Of a stretch of DNA of 64,000 nt, positions 1 to 29,616 are shown piece by piece (position 1 is the first letter of the stretch; each line of letters opens with the position of its first letter). Origin of the DNA: Glandiceps talaboti (Eukaryota; Hemichordata; Enteropneusta; Spengelidae); NCBI RefSeq assembly GCF_964340395.1, contig NC_135563.1, positions 9,676,075 to 9,740,074 of the forward strand. Direction: 5' to 3'. Under the pieces are notes generated by a model, which was not told where the DNA came from, ran no database searches, and worked only from the letters and a program-made list of their open reading frames with translations. Position numbers and translations under genes: made by a program.

Positions 1-1139
1 ATGTAATATACTAGATTGGGAAGGCAAAAAACTTAGTTGTCTTAGGAACTCGTCTAGTAGTAGGATCATCATTGCTATTACAATATTTGAATTTATTAAT
101 TAACCAAATTAAATCTATAAACAAACACAGATTTGAGTAATTACTGTGAAAAAGAAAGGTAACTGTAAGTAATTTTCAAAATTTAAGAATCAGATTTTTA
201 TAAAGAAATAGACAAGTAAAAAACATCAACAAATGAACTTTAAACATTGACATTGTGTATTTCACAGTATCAATGAATAAAACTTCCTTGAAATTGAAAC
301 ATCCTAAAATGTAAATATATACAAACCATATTTGATGTATGTAACTTATGACATTTAATTTGATTAGTCCTGGTGTACAGCAATGTGTTCAATTTGACAA
401 GCCTATTTAGAGCTGTTAATTACTTGTAAGTGTCTGGGGCACAGGTGTTATAACTTATATGGGGGTGGGGTTAAGCCTTATAATGTTTACTCATACAGCC
501 AATATGGTGATCTGTTCATGCTGTAATTTAGTTACTCAACCTTGTGTGATTCATACATGTATCAGTATGTGTTTTATTAGAACTTGACCTGAAGAGGGTT
601 TCGTGTAGTCTATGGTGACATAAGTGTTTGGGATAACTACATTACTAGGAAGATATGTACTGTTAAAAGTAGGCTACAATAACACAATGCAGTTAATCTT
701 TGACCTAAGAGATGCAGTCTCCATTAGTAATATCTGTGGGACCACAAATATTTGGAGTTTTACATCACTCCATGAAAATTTGCTGTATGCGTTTATTAAA
801 GTTGAAAGATACTTTAGTTCGAATCTGCAGTGAGTTAGACACATACATGTACTTTATTTCAAGTTTTTGGAAAAATTATCGAAGGTGAATGTTTATATAA
901 TTTTTTTTTGTATATCTGTATGTTTTTTCTATTTTTATGGGATATTTTGAAGGCATATAAAAAATAATAATATACCTAAATATTATACCCTGATATTTTA
1001 GCCAAGGAAAATACTTGTGACCTAAGGGGCCTTCTCACAACGAGTTGATAGAATAATAGTAGCAAAACCCTTTAGGTCGGGAGTATTTTCAAGGGTATAA
1101 TGTTTATTATGTCTCCTTGAGCTGCACGAGCTGAAAATG

Positions 1140-1560
1140 TTGGGGGGGGGGGGGGGGGGGGGTCAGACAACCAACAATATATTCACTGAAAATTGTTCAA
1201 ATACCAATAATTAGACATTGTACACATTAATTAGGGGTCGATTTTATACATAAGTAGTACAGTAATAGGTTGGGATTTTTATTCTTGTTTTGATTATCAA
1301 CAAGAAGGCACTCAGAAACAACAAGACTGTTTAGAATGCTTGTTACCTTCTTTCGGGAGAACAGGGTTTTGTTTTGGTATATTTTCAATGAGTAAGAGTT
1401 AATTAAAAAAATAGTAAACAACTACAGCTTCTCGGCTTTTTAAGTCTATTCACCAACTCTGACTATAGTATTCACTGAGGGTTAATTGTTTTGGAAACAA
1501 TGCCAATTTTATCAGATTATCCCTGTTTCTCTGTTACCTGGATTCCAAATCCCTCAAAAT
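1140..1560 (+). repeat. Dispersed repeat, copy 1 (related to 50100-50490)
   Basis: Blocks such as ataccaataattagacatt, the gtagtacagtaataggttg region and aaatccctcaaaat recur in the same order at 50100-50490. Class unknown; no terminal repeats seen. Confidence 0.55.
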
Positions 1561-2025
1561 ATACTGCACTTTGATAAAGAAGAAAAGAATTAGAGCGATT
1601 ATAGCTAGACTTACAATATCACTTTCACACACACTACTCCTGTATCTAACTATATTGAGTTCACCACATTGTATGTTCGACTATTCCATTGTGTGTTTAG
1701 GGTATACAAAAGGTAATTGAATCGTAGAAGTCAAAAAAAAGCCTACTGTTTCACTAAAGCTGAACTGGAACACACTGGGAATCACTACTCTGTATCATGT
1801 ATGTATACCAAGTAGACGTTGCTAGGAAACAAGTTTATTGTTTGACACAACTTAAACTGTGCGTAATTCTGCAAACATAAATTATTATCAATGTATAATG
1901 CTACCATACCATACAGTGAAGACAGTATACATTCGTTTTATTTTTGTGTATAGTAAAAGATTCATGGTACCAGTCTATTATGCTGCTATTTTTACATACT
2001 ATTACATGTATGTACCATTGGTTAT

Positions 2026-2384
2026 TAGCCCGTTTCATGTTAGTGTTCACTGGCTCTGTTTGATACAACCATGGAGAAATAAAAAACTGCATTTCCTACA
2101 CTTCAAGAGCAATTGTAATTTCTTGCTACATTTTGTCTAAATGAAATCAACAATTTAAACATACTGTAACTAGACACAGACATGCTGGCACCAATTGTTT
2201 TGATGTTTACATTTCATGTCTGCATGGTGACAAGATAGTTCATTTCATTTAGACAGAATGTAGCAAGAAACTGTATTCATTCAAGCTTGTTAGCTTGCTA
2301 TCTTGTAGCATATGCAGTTTCTTCTTGTTTCCTGCATGGTTATATCAAGCAGAGCAGGTGAACACTAATATGAAATGGGCTGTA
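2026..2384. mobile_element. Foldback MITE, family A copy 1 (about 359 bp)
   Basis: Terminal inverted repeats begin AGCCCGTTTCATGTTAGTGT on the left and, reverse-complemented, AGCCCATTTCATATTAGTGT on the right, and continue for well over 50 bp with mismatches. The interior is also partly palindromic (tttagtctaaatgaaat-type arms). No coding capacity. A second copy is at 7886-8243. Flanking bases fit a TA target, but the duplication is not certain. Confidence 0.8.
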
Positions 2385-3034
2385 CTTGCATTAGTCTAGT
2401 GCTATCCTTCATCAAATCTCAAGATCTCGCTTTACGTCGGGGTTAGAGATGATTGGATACCAGTTGGCGTTCAGACTATACTTGCATTGGAGCTTGTGTA
2501 TTGTATTTGCACTTCAGTAAACTAGACTGTGCATACCAAAACATTGTATGTACTTGTATACAAATGGGCTCACTAATATTCCATGATATATACATAATTG
2601 TCTACATGCACAATTACACTTTGCGAAATTTCCTCTTTTCTGATAAACATATGTAATAATGACAGAAATACATGATGTATGATTCGGAGTTCTAGAGTGG
2701 ATACTCGATCATATTTGCATATAGTACTTGTGTGGTATTTTCTACAGCTGCATCAGGAGTAAAGCAAATGAAAGTACAGTCAAAAACATCACAAGCACTT
2801 TGGCAAATACCACTAGTATGCTCTACTGTTACTCATCCATCATGGTATTCTGTTCTATTATTAGAACACTTCTGTTCTGAAAAATGAATGTTATATATGT
2901 GTTGTGCTACATGTAATGTGTCCTCAGTGTATGTGGTATGACCCAGTAATAGAGTTTGCATGTAAACCTGACAGAAAGTCACAATTTTATTTACTGAGTA
3001 TTTCAGGGCTAGTCTGTCTATAGGGTTGAATTTA

Positions 3035-3400
3035 GGGTACATTTTCTAGCCCTTTGGTCTAAAATGGGGTCTGGTTTTTTTTCGAGCTGAAGAGTCTAAA
3101 ACTTTGCATTATTTTTTTTATTTTGCGTGGTCTAAAATGTGGCCCATCGTCCTAACTGCCATCATAACTGCCATCAATTGCCCCTAAATGTTGCTCTGAA
3201 GGAAAATGTATTTACGTCTAAACTTTCATCTTTTAGAAACCTGTAATGGTCTAAAATGGGTATTGATTTTTGGTCTAAATAGGTCTAAAATGGGGCATGG
3301 GGTTTCCAGCACTGGCCACACACCCCTACCAGAGCTGGCCACACACCCCTACCAGAGCTGGCCACTGCACTGGTACCGCCCCTGGGGTAACCTACTACTG
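3035..3400 (+). repeat. Degenerate GGTCTAAAATGGG-type repeat with a 29-bp tandem duplication
   Basis: The phrase ggtctaaaatggg or a close variant occurs at least four times, followed by a tandem pair of cacacccctaccagagctggc units at about 3315-3362. Looks like a decayed MITE end; partner end not found. Confidence 0.45.
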
Positions 3401-3491
3401 AACTACATTATGAGTTGTCATCATCCACACCTCACATAACAACTGACTATCAGATACTATGTACTTTGACACATTTATTCGTTTTCATGCA

Positions 3492-3521
3492 GGTTAATAC
3501 AAGACAATCGCAGGATCCATA
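3492..3521 (+). other. 5' UTR part of the first coding exon of FBXO41
   Basis: A pyrimidine-rich tract ending in tgcag at 3491 is a good splice acceptor 30 nt before the ATG at 3522. The transcript therefore starts in an upstream non-coding exon, which I cannot locate in 1-3490. Confidence 0.55.
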
Positions 3522-20709
<17,188 letters not shown>

Positions 20710-21423
20710 GATCATAACCTCGGAGCAGACAGAACTGTTAAGATAATAACTGTCAAGATGATATCCCCCCACTTCCACCCCCACCTCTGAGAGGAAGAGG
20801 CTGTCAAGATAACCCCAAGAGAGGAGGAACTGTCAATATAATACCCCCCCCCCTCCCAGAGGAGGGAGTGGTACTATATGAATATACATTTATGACCAGA
20901 ACTTGATTTACAGTGTGAAATATTGCTTCAATGTTAGGCTCCATCAACTAAATGCTTTGTTTGCTGTCCTTGCATTTCCTCAAAACCTACCAGGGAGACA
21001 GGGGAAACATACCGGTACAACCACAGAAAGAAACACAATGGTAGCATGCCATGTAAATTCACTTTTCTGTTGATTCATTTTCCTTTTGTACCTAATTCTA
21101 CTACTACACTGAAGTTATAAATGTCTAAGTCCAAAGTTTGATTGTCTAACAACTATTTAGATATACAGTTAGCAATTCTGAAGGTATTTGAACAGTCTTC
21201 CTGTTTACAATAGTATGAAATACAGCCTTCTGATGAAATTTTGAGCAAAAAGCAATGTGTTTTTTTTCTTCTAAATCTTCCGACAAACGTACCCGCACGT
21301 GGATGGGTAACCAAGGATTTAGTTGATTGACTAGTAGTAGTATTCACTTTAGTTGGAAGATTTTAGCCAAAAAAAACAAGGTGTCTTTTTACAGATAATG
21401 AATTATGCTTCAGATTAAACTTC

Positions 21424-21858
21424 TTAGGAATGATCACACAATGTCACACAAGCTCAGCAACAGAGCATCATTCCTTTAGGTTAAAAACCCCTCCCCCTCC
21501 CCAATGACCATTCACAAGTGTGACATCTAACGTTATATATGATGTAAACTATGATGAAAACTGTAGCAGTCACACCACTACGATCATTGTCATGTAACAA
21601 CATGATTGTAAACACATTAAAATACTACAAGAAACCCAGCACCATATATCACATTAACAGTAAATTTCAATCAACTTATCAACATCTCAGTAGTAAATAC
21701 AAAAACTGTGATTATTGAAAGAGTGGAAGTTTTCCGTCGAAATTTGGTTAGAAATGCGAAAATGAAGTTCAGCAATTGCATTGACACCAGACCCCCCTCC
21801 CCCTAAAAGACGATGTTCGCTTATTGAGTTTGTGTTAAATTATGCGATCGTCCCTTAG
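21424..21858. mobile_element. MITE family B copy 2 (about 435 bp)
   Basis: Same orientation and internal order as 10628-11075, e.g. tgatgaaaactgtagcagtc, ttgtaaacacattaaaatac and cattgacaccagaccccc. Right end GCGATCGTCCCTTAG; left end diverged (TTAGGAATGATCACAC). Confidence 0.8.
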
Positions 21859-23068
21859 TGAAAATAGTTTATAACACTAAGAGCTGAGTTTGGACTTATA
21901 GTCAGATATTAGTATTTTGACATGATGGCTTCAATAACATATTCATATGATATATAAGAGGTGAAGAAGGCTGAATGCTGGATTCAGCAGAAATATACTA
22001 GGTCAATTATTTTCACTCTGTGTTCACAACTACTACAAAAAATGACTCCAGAGCAACAAAACAATATTTTTAGTAGTAAAACTTTCAAAATTTAGCATAC
22101 TTGAATTCAACGTTTTGGATTTTGAATAGAGTTTATAAGACTCCATTTTCATCATATCGTTTTGATGATATTTATAGATGTAATCCTCAGCAGCTAGGGG
22201 GTGCCAATCCTATTTGTAAGTGGAATTATTTTACCATATTATATATTTTAAATGGGAATTTATGAATAATGATATTAATATCAACATTTTTATTAAGTTG
22301 TTTGATATGTAAATGGACTAACTTATATTTTTAAAGATAATCTTGGTATATATAAACAGTATATTTACGAATTTTGATGGTTCATATTCAGAAAATATCA
22401 GAAAGTTAGTATTTTCCTTATATAACTGTGAGGGTGGGGGTTACTCCCATAGGAAGGGTGAATGGGGATGTGTCACCCAAATGGGTCTCTTTTTCTCAAA
22501 CTATGGGTCCATTTTCTATAAAAAATTATCCTGAAACATGGGGTCAATAAATATGTGTATCTATTCCATGCTGAAAAACGTTCATGAATTCTTGAGTAAA
22601 AGGTGCAATTGCCATCAAGAATTCAAAGAAATTATGTCTGCTGAGTAGCATCCACCAAGCATATAGTAAGTTGTTCCCATGTAATGAATTGTATAGCGCC
22701 CCCAACGACTGTGATATTCTTATTCATGAGTCTGCTGTGTTTGTATTTGTGCCGTAGTCATGGGTCTGAACAAAATGTCTGTATCTAGATATTTGGAAAC
22801 TGGGTGGCACACCCCCTGTCTAAAGTTTATCTGAGTATCACCACCCCCATTCCTCGGATATATTCATTCACTGTCAGCATTATAACCCTACCTCATATCT
22901 TTGATTAGTTTTGGTACACAAGTAAAGTGACTTCACTGTGCTCTACGCATGTTACTATAATATTCATCTTTTCAGTATGTTTTACAATTCATCTAAGTGC
23001 TTCTTTGTTTTATTCTCTAAATGCATGCCACTTGCCATGAAATCTAGTTGGATAATAAAACACTATTA

Positions 23069-23176
23069 GGCTTGGAATGTCCACTCTAAGATCTACCAGG
23101 GTATGGCCTGGAGTGTCCACTCTAAGATCTACCAGGGTATGGCCTGGAGTGTCCACTCTAAGATCTACCAGGGTAA
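23069..23176. repeat. 36-bp tandem repeat, 3 copies
   Basis: ggcctggagtgtccactcta plus agatctaccagggtat starts at 23069, 23105 and 23141. Copies are nearly identical (the first has cttggaatg), so the array is young. Confidence 0.93.
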
Positions 23177-24836
23177 ATACATAAATATATTAGTACCATA
23201 ACATAATATAAATGTCTTCCATTACCCCTTGCCATTTTTAATTAGCCATGACAATCACTGATATATTGATAAAATTTGTAAGTTAACAAAACAGATCATG
23301 CTTTAAATTCGTTAAGTCTTGCCATGCTTCCATGACAATCATAGTTTTGGCCATGCTGATCAACAACAATATGGAACCTTTTTTTATCTGATAGACAAAA
23401 TAATAGCAGCTAACAATACAAGTACATGTAGTAAAACATAATACTGTGGACTGCAGAAGTTCTCCATCGCACTTTATTATGAAATATTTTGCTTTGAAAT
23501 ATGAGTAGTAAGATCATAGTACTAACAATATCCAGGGGTTTTTTCTTCACGTGTATAAGTATCATTATTCAAACTATTACTAGACAGAATATTGTGTACA
23601 TTGTAATAGCAACATACTTTCTGTTTTAAAATAAACTTTGGTTTGGTATGGTTTTTCTATTTTTGATAAGTTAATTGCATTTTTGATAAAGTTATATTAT
23701 GTACTATTATGTTGAAGTCTGTATCTAACCCTATTTCGTATAACAGCATTAATTTAAGTCATTAGCCCTACAAGGAGTCTGTGTGTACATGAATGGTTGC
23801 CAACATTAGAGCGCCCTCAAACAATCAGTATCAGAAATGTCATAGCACCCTCATGCATTCAGTATTGGAAATTGAGTACTGCCATCCACATACATTATTG
23901 CATATGTAGCCTGACTTGTAAAATGTAAAAAGATGAAATGAAAAGTATGTGGTTCCCATAAGTTACTCGATCCTAATTGATATGTAATTTTAGAGTAATG
24001 ACTTAAGAATTATTAAGAATTATGAATAAATTATAAAGTAACTGAATTTGCCGTGGCTATAGCTTTTTGAGGTAATCAAAATGAGAAACCCAGTGAGATT
24101 TTACACAACAGTGTACTGCAGTATGCTGCACATGGTTTTTTCAATATTTGTAGGTTGTATTTGATATATATCATAATATTTATATGTATTAGTCTGAAAG
24201 AAGTCATTATTACGATTCAATATTACATCGTAGATTTTTATATGATGTTCAGAGAGATATATTTTAGAAATATTGCAAATTAAATTCTACTAGATCAACT
24301 TTAATAGTTTCAACACCTAAGCATATCCTTGTTTCATATAGACACCATGATCATCTATAAATGGAGATTTTGACATCGTGGGGTGCATCATGTTTCCTTT
24401 TCTGTCAATCTTTGCATGTACTATTGGTAAAATAAATCTATATTTTCTATAACCATGAAAATGTGTTTGGAATTGTTTTTTTTTCACTGTCAATGAGTGA
24501 CATCACCTTTAAAATCGTAACTAGGTGGGTACTCTGATAAATATAATTGTCAGGACAGAATTCAGAATTTTGTCGCATGATGAAAAGGATTACTTGTTTT
24601 GATATTATATTTACATGGAAAGTAGAAAATGAGAAACAAAAATCGTGAAAATGACTTAATGGCAATCACTAATCAGTGACCTTGAAGTTATTTACTCTAA
24701 AATTCTACCTAGTAGTCTTGTAGTAAGACCTCAGATCTGCACTTTGGGGTGTTACCAAATGAAGCTGAAAGGTGATGTCGCTGTCAGTCTGTCTTTGTGT
24801 GCCAGTCTGTGTCTCTCTCCCTCTCCCTCCCTCTCC

Positions 24837-25040
<204 letters not shown>

Positions 25041-25420
25041 CACCCACATTTCAATTATAATGTCTTCCACATATATATTCATATATACAACTAAACCATA
25101 TCTTTGCAGTCTGTCTTTAATATGAATAACAAAAGCGTAAAAGTATCATACATAACCAAAATCATGTGTTTTGAGATTAATATTGAAAACAAAACATCTT
25201 GTCTCTCATTGAAATTTGTTTGTCCATTTCCATAACCCTGAAATTTATCAGTAATCATTACAAATCAAAAATCACTTTATCCATGTCAAGGTATCAGTTT
25301 CTGATCTTTCTTATTTTCTTATTTCCTTGATTATCTCATCCAAATATAAAGATTATGGAATTTAGTGTATAATGACCACAAATAAATGTATTGGCTATAC
25401 TGAGGTGAGAGACTTGTCTG

Positions 25421-26370
25421 ACATTTCACATGCCCTCTGGGACACGTTGTTGCCCTATAGGATCATTCAGAGCAATGGACACCCATCACATACCCTCTAG
25501 GACAGGTTGTTGCCCTATAGGATCATTCAGAGAAATGGATACCCACTTCATACCCTCTAGGACAGGTTAGTGCCCTATAGGATCATTCAGAGCAACGGAC
25601 ACCCACCACATACCCTCTAGGACAGGTTGTTGCCCTATAGGATCATTCAGAGAAATGGATACCCACTTCATACCCTCTAGGACAGGTTAGTGCCCTATAG
25701 GATCATTCACAGCAATGGATACCCATCACATACCCTCTAAGACAGGTTAGTGCCCTTTAGCATCATTCACAGCAATGGACACACATCACATACCCTCTAG
25801 GACAGGTTAGTGCCCTATAGGATCATTCACAGCAATGGATACCTACTTCATACCCTCTAGGACAGGTTAGTGCCCTTTAGCATCATTCACAGCAATGGAT
25901 ACCCATCACATACCCTCTAGGACAGGTTAGTGCCCTATAGGATCATTCACAGCAATGGATACCCACTTCATACCCTCTAGGACAGGTTAGTGCCCTTTAG
26001 CATCATTCAGAGCAATGGACACCCATCACATACCCTCTAGGACAGGTTAGTGCCCTATAGGATCATTCACAGCAATGGACACACATCACATACCCTCTAG
26101 GACAGGTTAGTGCCCTATAGGATCATTCACAGCAATGGATACCCATCACATACCCTCTAGGACAGGTTAGTGCCCTTTAGCATCATTCAGAGCAATGGAC
26201 ACACATCACATACCCTCTAGGACAGGTTAGTGCCCTATAGGATCATTCACAGCAATGGATACCCACTTCATACCCTCTAGGACAGGTTAGTGCCCTATAG
26301 GATCATTCACAGCAATGGATACCACCTCCAAACCCCCACATGCCCTATAGGACAGGTTATTGCCCTGTAT
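25421..26370. repeat. 60-bp minisatellite, about 16 units with 120-bp higher-order alternation
   Basis: The unit gacaggttagtgccctatag, gatcattcacagcaatggat, acccatcacataccctctag repeats every 60 bp without indels. Variant units (ctttagcatc versus ctatagggatc; cacttca versus catcaca) tend to alternate, suggesting expansion as dimers. Units degenerate at both ends. No direct-repeat/unique-spacer structure, so it is not a CRISPR array. Confidence 0.96.
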
Positions 26371-26576
26371 TGAATCAACACCTCCATGTGGAAGACTGGC
26401 AGACAGGAGAGCTAAATATACTTTTCATAAAAACAAAACAAATTTTACAAAATGAATCAGTATTGTTTCAGCATTCCTTTGAAACAAAAACTGGCTGAAT
26501 CACAGCATATTCTAGAGAGGTCTGTCGCCATTCTGCTTTTTTGTCAGACTTCCTTTTTGGTCTATCAAGACAGTGC

Positions 26577-26582
26577 TTTATT
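26577..26582 (-). terminator. Likely polyadenylation signal of LSM1
   Basis: AATAAA on the minus strand (tttatt on plus), about 128 nt past the LSM1 stop. It is the first canonical hexamer downstream. Confidence 0.45.
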
Positions 26583-26709
26583 ACAACTATTTCATAAAGT
26601 ATGTATAAATAAGAAGAATATGTTGTTGACCCTCCTATGTAGGGCATAATTAGATGCATGAACTACTTTACACAGTGAGTTCAGAGTTCAAAGGTCAACT
26701 ATGCATGAG

Positions 26710-28430
26710 TTATAGAAACTCTTCCGTCACAGTGTCAACATGAGGTTGAAGTCCTCTTTCTAACAGTGCTTTGTTTCTGGCTTTATCTTCCTCCTGTTTG
26801 GCTAATTGTTCCTCTCGCTGTGCCTCTAGGATTTCATCTACTGAAACTTGTGTTAGCTCTTTTTTGTCTTCATTTTCCACATCCTAAAAAAATGAAGTAC
26901 ATTAAAAACTATGATAAGTAAATTTGTCTATCAGCTGAATGTATAACAATTGTGGCACTTCTCTACTCTCTCTCACTTTCACAAGCATGACCTTGGATTT
27001 GTATTTTTGCAGTTGCCCAATAAAGCTGAAAGGTGAGGAGTAACTCAATCTGGTCTCGGGCTAGCCCCCTCAGTGGCAACCTTCAGTCACATCTGCAGTA
27101 AGCACGTTAGCCCTGTGGTCTAGCAGCTAGACTAAATTTTCTTTTGACGTAATGAGCAGTGAGGCAACTAACTTAGTGTTGCTATAAGAGGAGAGTGGTT
27201 TTACAATGATAGGGATGTAAATTAGGCTGCGTTGTCATGACGTAGATGAGCTTTGTTGTGTCAAAGAACAACCAGAGTATATTTTCCATATTTTTTCTTC
27301 AACTTGGCTCATATATGGTATAATACTTACTATTTCTCCCAGTAAAACTACATTTTCACCTCTGACCATAAATATCCCTCTTGGAATATCACCGTACTTC
27401 TTACCAACATGTATTCTTTCTATGGTATACTGTAAAACAAGATTTGCTGAAAGAAACAACACAGAACATATTAATATATTACTTACATACAGGTAACAAT
27501 AGTGTATTTAATCTTTTGGGTAAATACAAACTTTCAGACCTAATACGCCATAATGCATTACTCTGATAGTTGTATTTTGAATGCATTCATCTGCTGACAG
27601 TCATGGGACATAAAGGGTAAGGTTTTTGTGACAATGCTGTCTGATCATCTGGTTGCCCATCTCCAATATTGATCAGATCTGGTGCTGGCAATCAGCTGTT
27701 CCAGCATCTGATAAATGTACATATTTACATGTGCATTTCAATATGTATCTGTACCCATTTCTGGTCACTTGGGATAAAATTAGGGAGTTAGCCCATACAC
27801 CCTGCATGAAGGGTCTATGTTGCGTACGGTAGGGTCTACAGTAAGACTCCCTAGCATATATCTGATTTTTATCACATTCAATCAGTGGACACTGTTATAC
27901 CTGTGTCCCAGCATCTTTGAACTTGGCCCATCAATGGCAATTCTTATCCATACATGGGGTCAGCCTTACTTACCGAACTGATCAATACTACGCAGGTAAC
28001 CTATAAGTGTTCTTCCATCTCGAAGTACAACCAACAACTTTTCTGTTGTGATGAAAGAAAGAAACACAACTTGTTGTCACTACCTCAGATTCCCGAGTAT
28101 AAACTCACAACATAAAATCAAATTTTCAAAATTCGATAACTGAACTATATGTGCACAATCCTAGTTGATTGCTGCAATTTATATCAAATGATAACAGTTT
28201 TTAATAGTGTTCACAAAGAAATGATTGTTTGTGCCTGTATCAAGAATAATTTGTATGAAGATAAAATCTAATGATTACCAATAAATTTAACAAAATAAAG
28301 CTTAGATGTTGGTGATGAACATTCGATGTGACTCTGCACTGTGTGTGTGTGTGTGTGTGCATGTGCATGTGCATTTGTGTGTATGTGTTTATGTATGTGT
28401 GACTGTCTGTGTGTATATGGTGTACATGCA

Positions 28431-28463
<33 letters not shown>

Positions 28464-28476
28464 GTGTGTGTATGTA

Positions 28477-28538
<62 letters not shown>

Positions 28539-28910
28539 TGTGCATAATATGAGCTGAATGTATTACATTTTTGATAAAGTGTAGACTTCTCATAGGTCTA
28601 CTTGTAGACAAAATCCTATACTTGGTTTGATTCTGACGGGGGATTTTCCCTCTCCCCTCCCCATCACTCCTAATACAGATATCACGACGTTGTATATACT
28701 CATTTACATGTAGCCCTGCTTACAGGCGATGCACGAGTCTATATTACTGGCTTGACTCTAAATACAGTAGTAGGGACAATTATCAGAATCGAGTCCCGGA
28801 TTACTCCGTATGCAAGCAGGACTAATTTACATGTAACTGTTAATGTGTTATCAGGATGACTTACTATCTATTTCCTGTATGAGACTGGCTGTTCCTGGAA
28901 GGTAATTCAT
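26710..28910 (-). CDS. LSM1: LSM1, U6 snRNA-associated Sm-like protein 1 (4 coding exons, complete)
   Basis: Minus-strand coding exons in order: 28910-28865, 28042-27974, 27446-27331 and 26883-26710. They sum to 405 nt, 134 aa plus stop (human LSM1 133 aa), and phases join cleanly. LSm1 is the defining subunit of the cytoplasmic LSm1-7 ring, which binds the 3' end of deadenylated mRNA with PAT1 and promotes decapping and decay in P bodies. Seen here: start MNYLPGTASLIQEID; Sm1 motif with LLVVLRDGRTLIGYLRSIDQ and the RNA-contacting D36/N40 pair; ERIHVGKKYGDIPRGIF; Sm2 motif VRGENVVLLGE with R67-G68; then the LSm1-specific charged helix VSVDEILEAQREEQ. The distinctive HVGKKYGDIPRG loop separates LSm1 from other LSm proteins. 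The gene is divergent from PRDX3, with 706 bp between the two ATGs. Intron 1 (28043-28864) holds a GT microsatellite and a small foldback. Confidence 0.96.
28340..28540. repeat. (GT)n-rich microsatellite in LSM1 intron 1
   Basis: GT runs separated by catgtgcat and gtatgtat variants; the purest part is 28482-28536. Cys-Val and Thr-His frames here are translated repeat. Confidence 0.95.
28705..28835. repeat. Small foldback in LSM1 intron 1
   Basis: Left arm tttacatgtagccctgctta faces a right arm ttgcaagcaggactaatttacatgta read in reverse complement, followed by gagtc matches. Arms are about 35 bp with several mismatches. It ends about 30 bp from the exon 1 donor. Confidence 0.6.
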
Positions 28911-29616
28911 CTTGGGAGGTACTGTCGAAGACGCAAATTATGGCAATATCAAGTTTTATCTCCTTTGCAGCTTACGGCAAAACACAACAACACATAAAAC
29001 AATTAATTTCTGTTTTCTATCAAGTCCATCTCACACACACGGTTGTCACAGTGTGTTGGTGTTGCACGTTTGACCTCTCAACCATACCACCTAAGCTCGT
29101 GGGAAAAGGCTGTAATGTCTTGGTATTCTGCATAACACTACTGCGATTTTTTTCTCTCTTTTCAGGAGTGGTGTAAACTTTAAGGGGCACTTTTAACTTT
29201 TATTTTAAATTATTTGAACATTGCAAACTCAAAACAGTGTGGCGGTAGTGTCACATGACCTTTACTAAACATACATTTATGTTTCTGAAGATAAAAGCTC
29301 TCTTTTACCCAGACCCTGTATAACTAATTTCATCGCCAAAATAAGGACAGAGATTTTTTTTTATTCAGGCCTATCTTCAAAGTGTTGTATATCTATATAA
29401 AGAGAGCACATCTCTTTTTTTTTAATTCCATAAAAATTACGATTATTATCTTAAATGTTATATCAATTAAAATAAAGTATTAGTTATAGACGAATGACAA
29501 TTTATCCTTGACCTTATGCAAATGTGAAGACCAGCCTAGATAACTCGTACTACAGTACTACGAACGGGATTACCTGCATACACCTGTGGTAGGAGACACG
29601 CTTGCCCTGTACTAAA
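28911..29616. promoter_or_regulatory. Shared LSM1 / PRDX3 intergenic region, candidate bidirectional promoter
   Basis: The 706 bp between two divergent start codons must hold both 5' UTRs and proximal promoters, unless non-coding 5' exons lie elsewhere. I see no clear TATA box near either ATG and no repeat element in it, unlike almost every other non-coding stretch of this size in the window. The extent is defined by the genes; the regulatory role is inferred. Confidence 0.5.

Larger units (their letters stand above)
1..3490. other. Upstream flank of FBXO41: no coding region recognised
   Basis: AT-rich DNA with no convincing exon. It holds a poly-G run at 1141-1162, a dispersed repeat at about 1140-1560, a foldback MITE at 2026-2384 and a GGTCTAAAATGGG-type degenerate repeat at about 3035-3400. 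The non-coding first exon of FBXO41 may lie here but cannot be identified. Short frames at 624, 1859, 2453 and 3206 show no family resemblance. Confidence 0.6.

Noticed and set aside
1859-2140. 93-codon frame
   Set aside because: Runs across the left arm and interior of the foldback MITE at 2026-2384; no protein resemblance.
25421-26370. Possible CRISPR array
   Set aside because: The repeats are contiguous 60-bp units without unique spacers, in animal nuclear DNA next to spliced genes.
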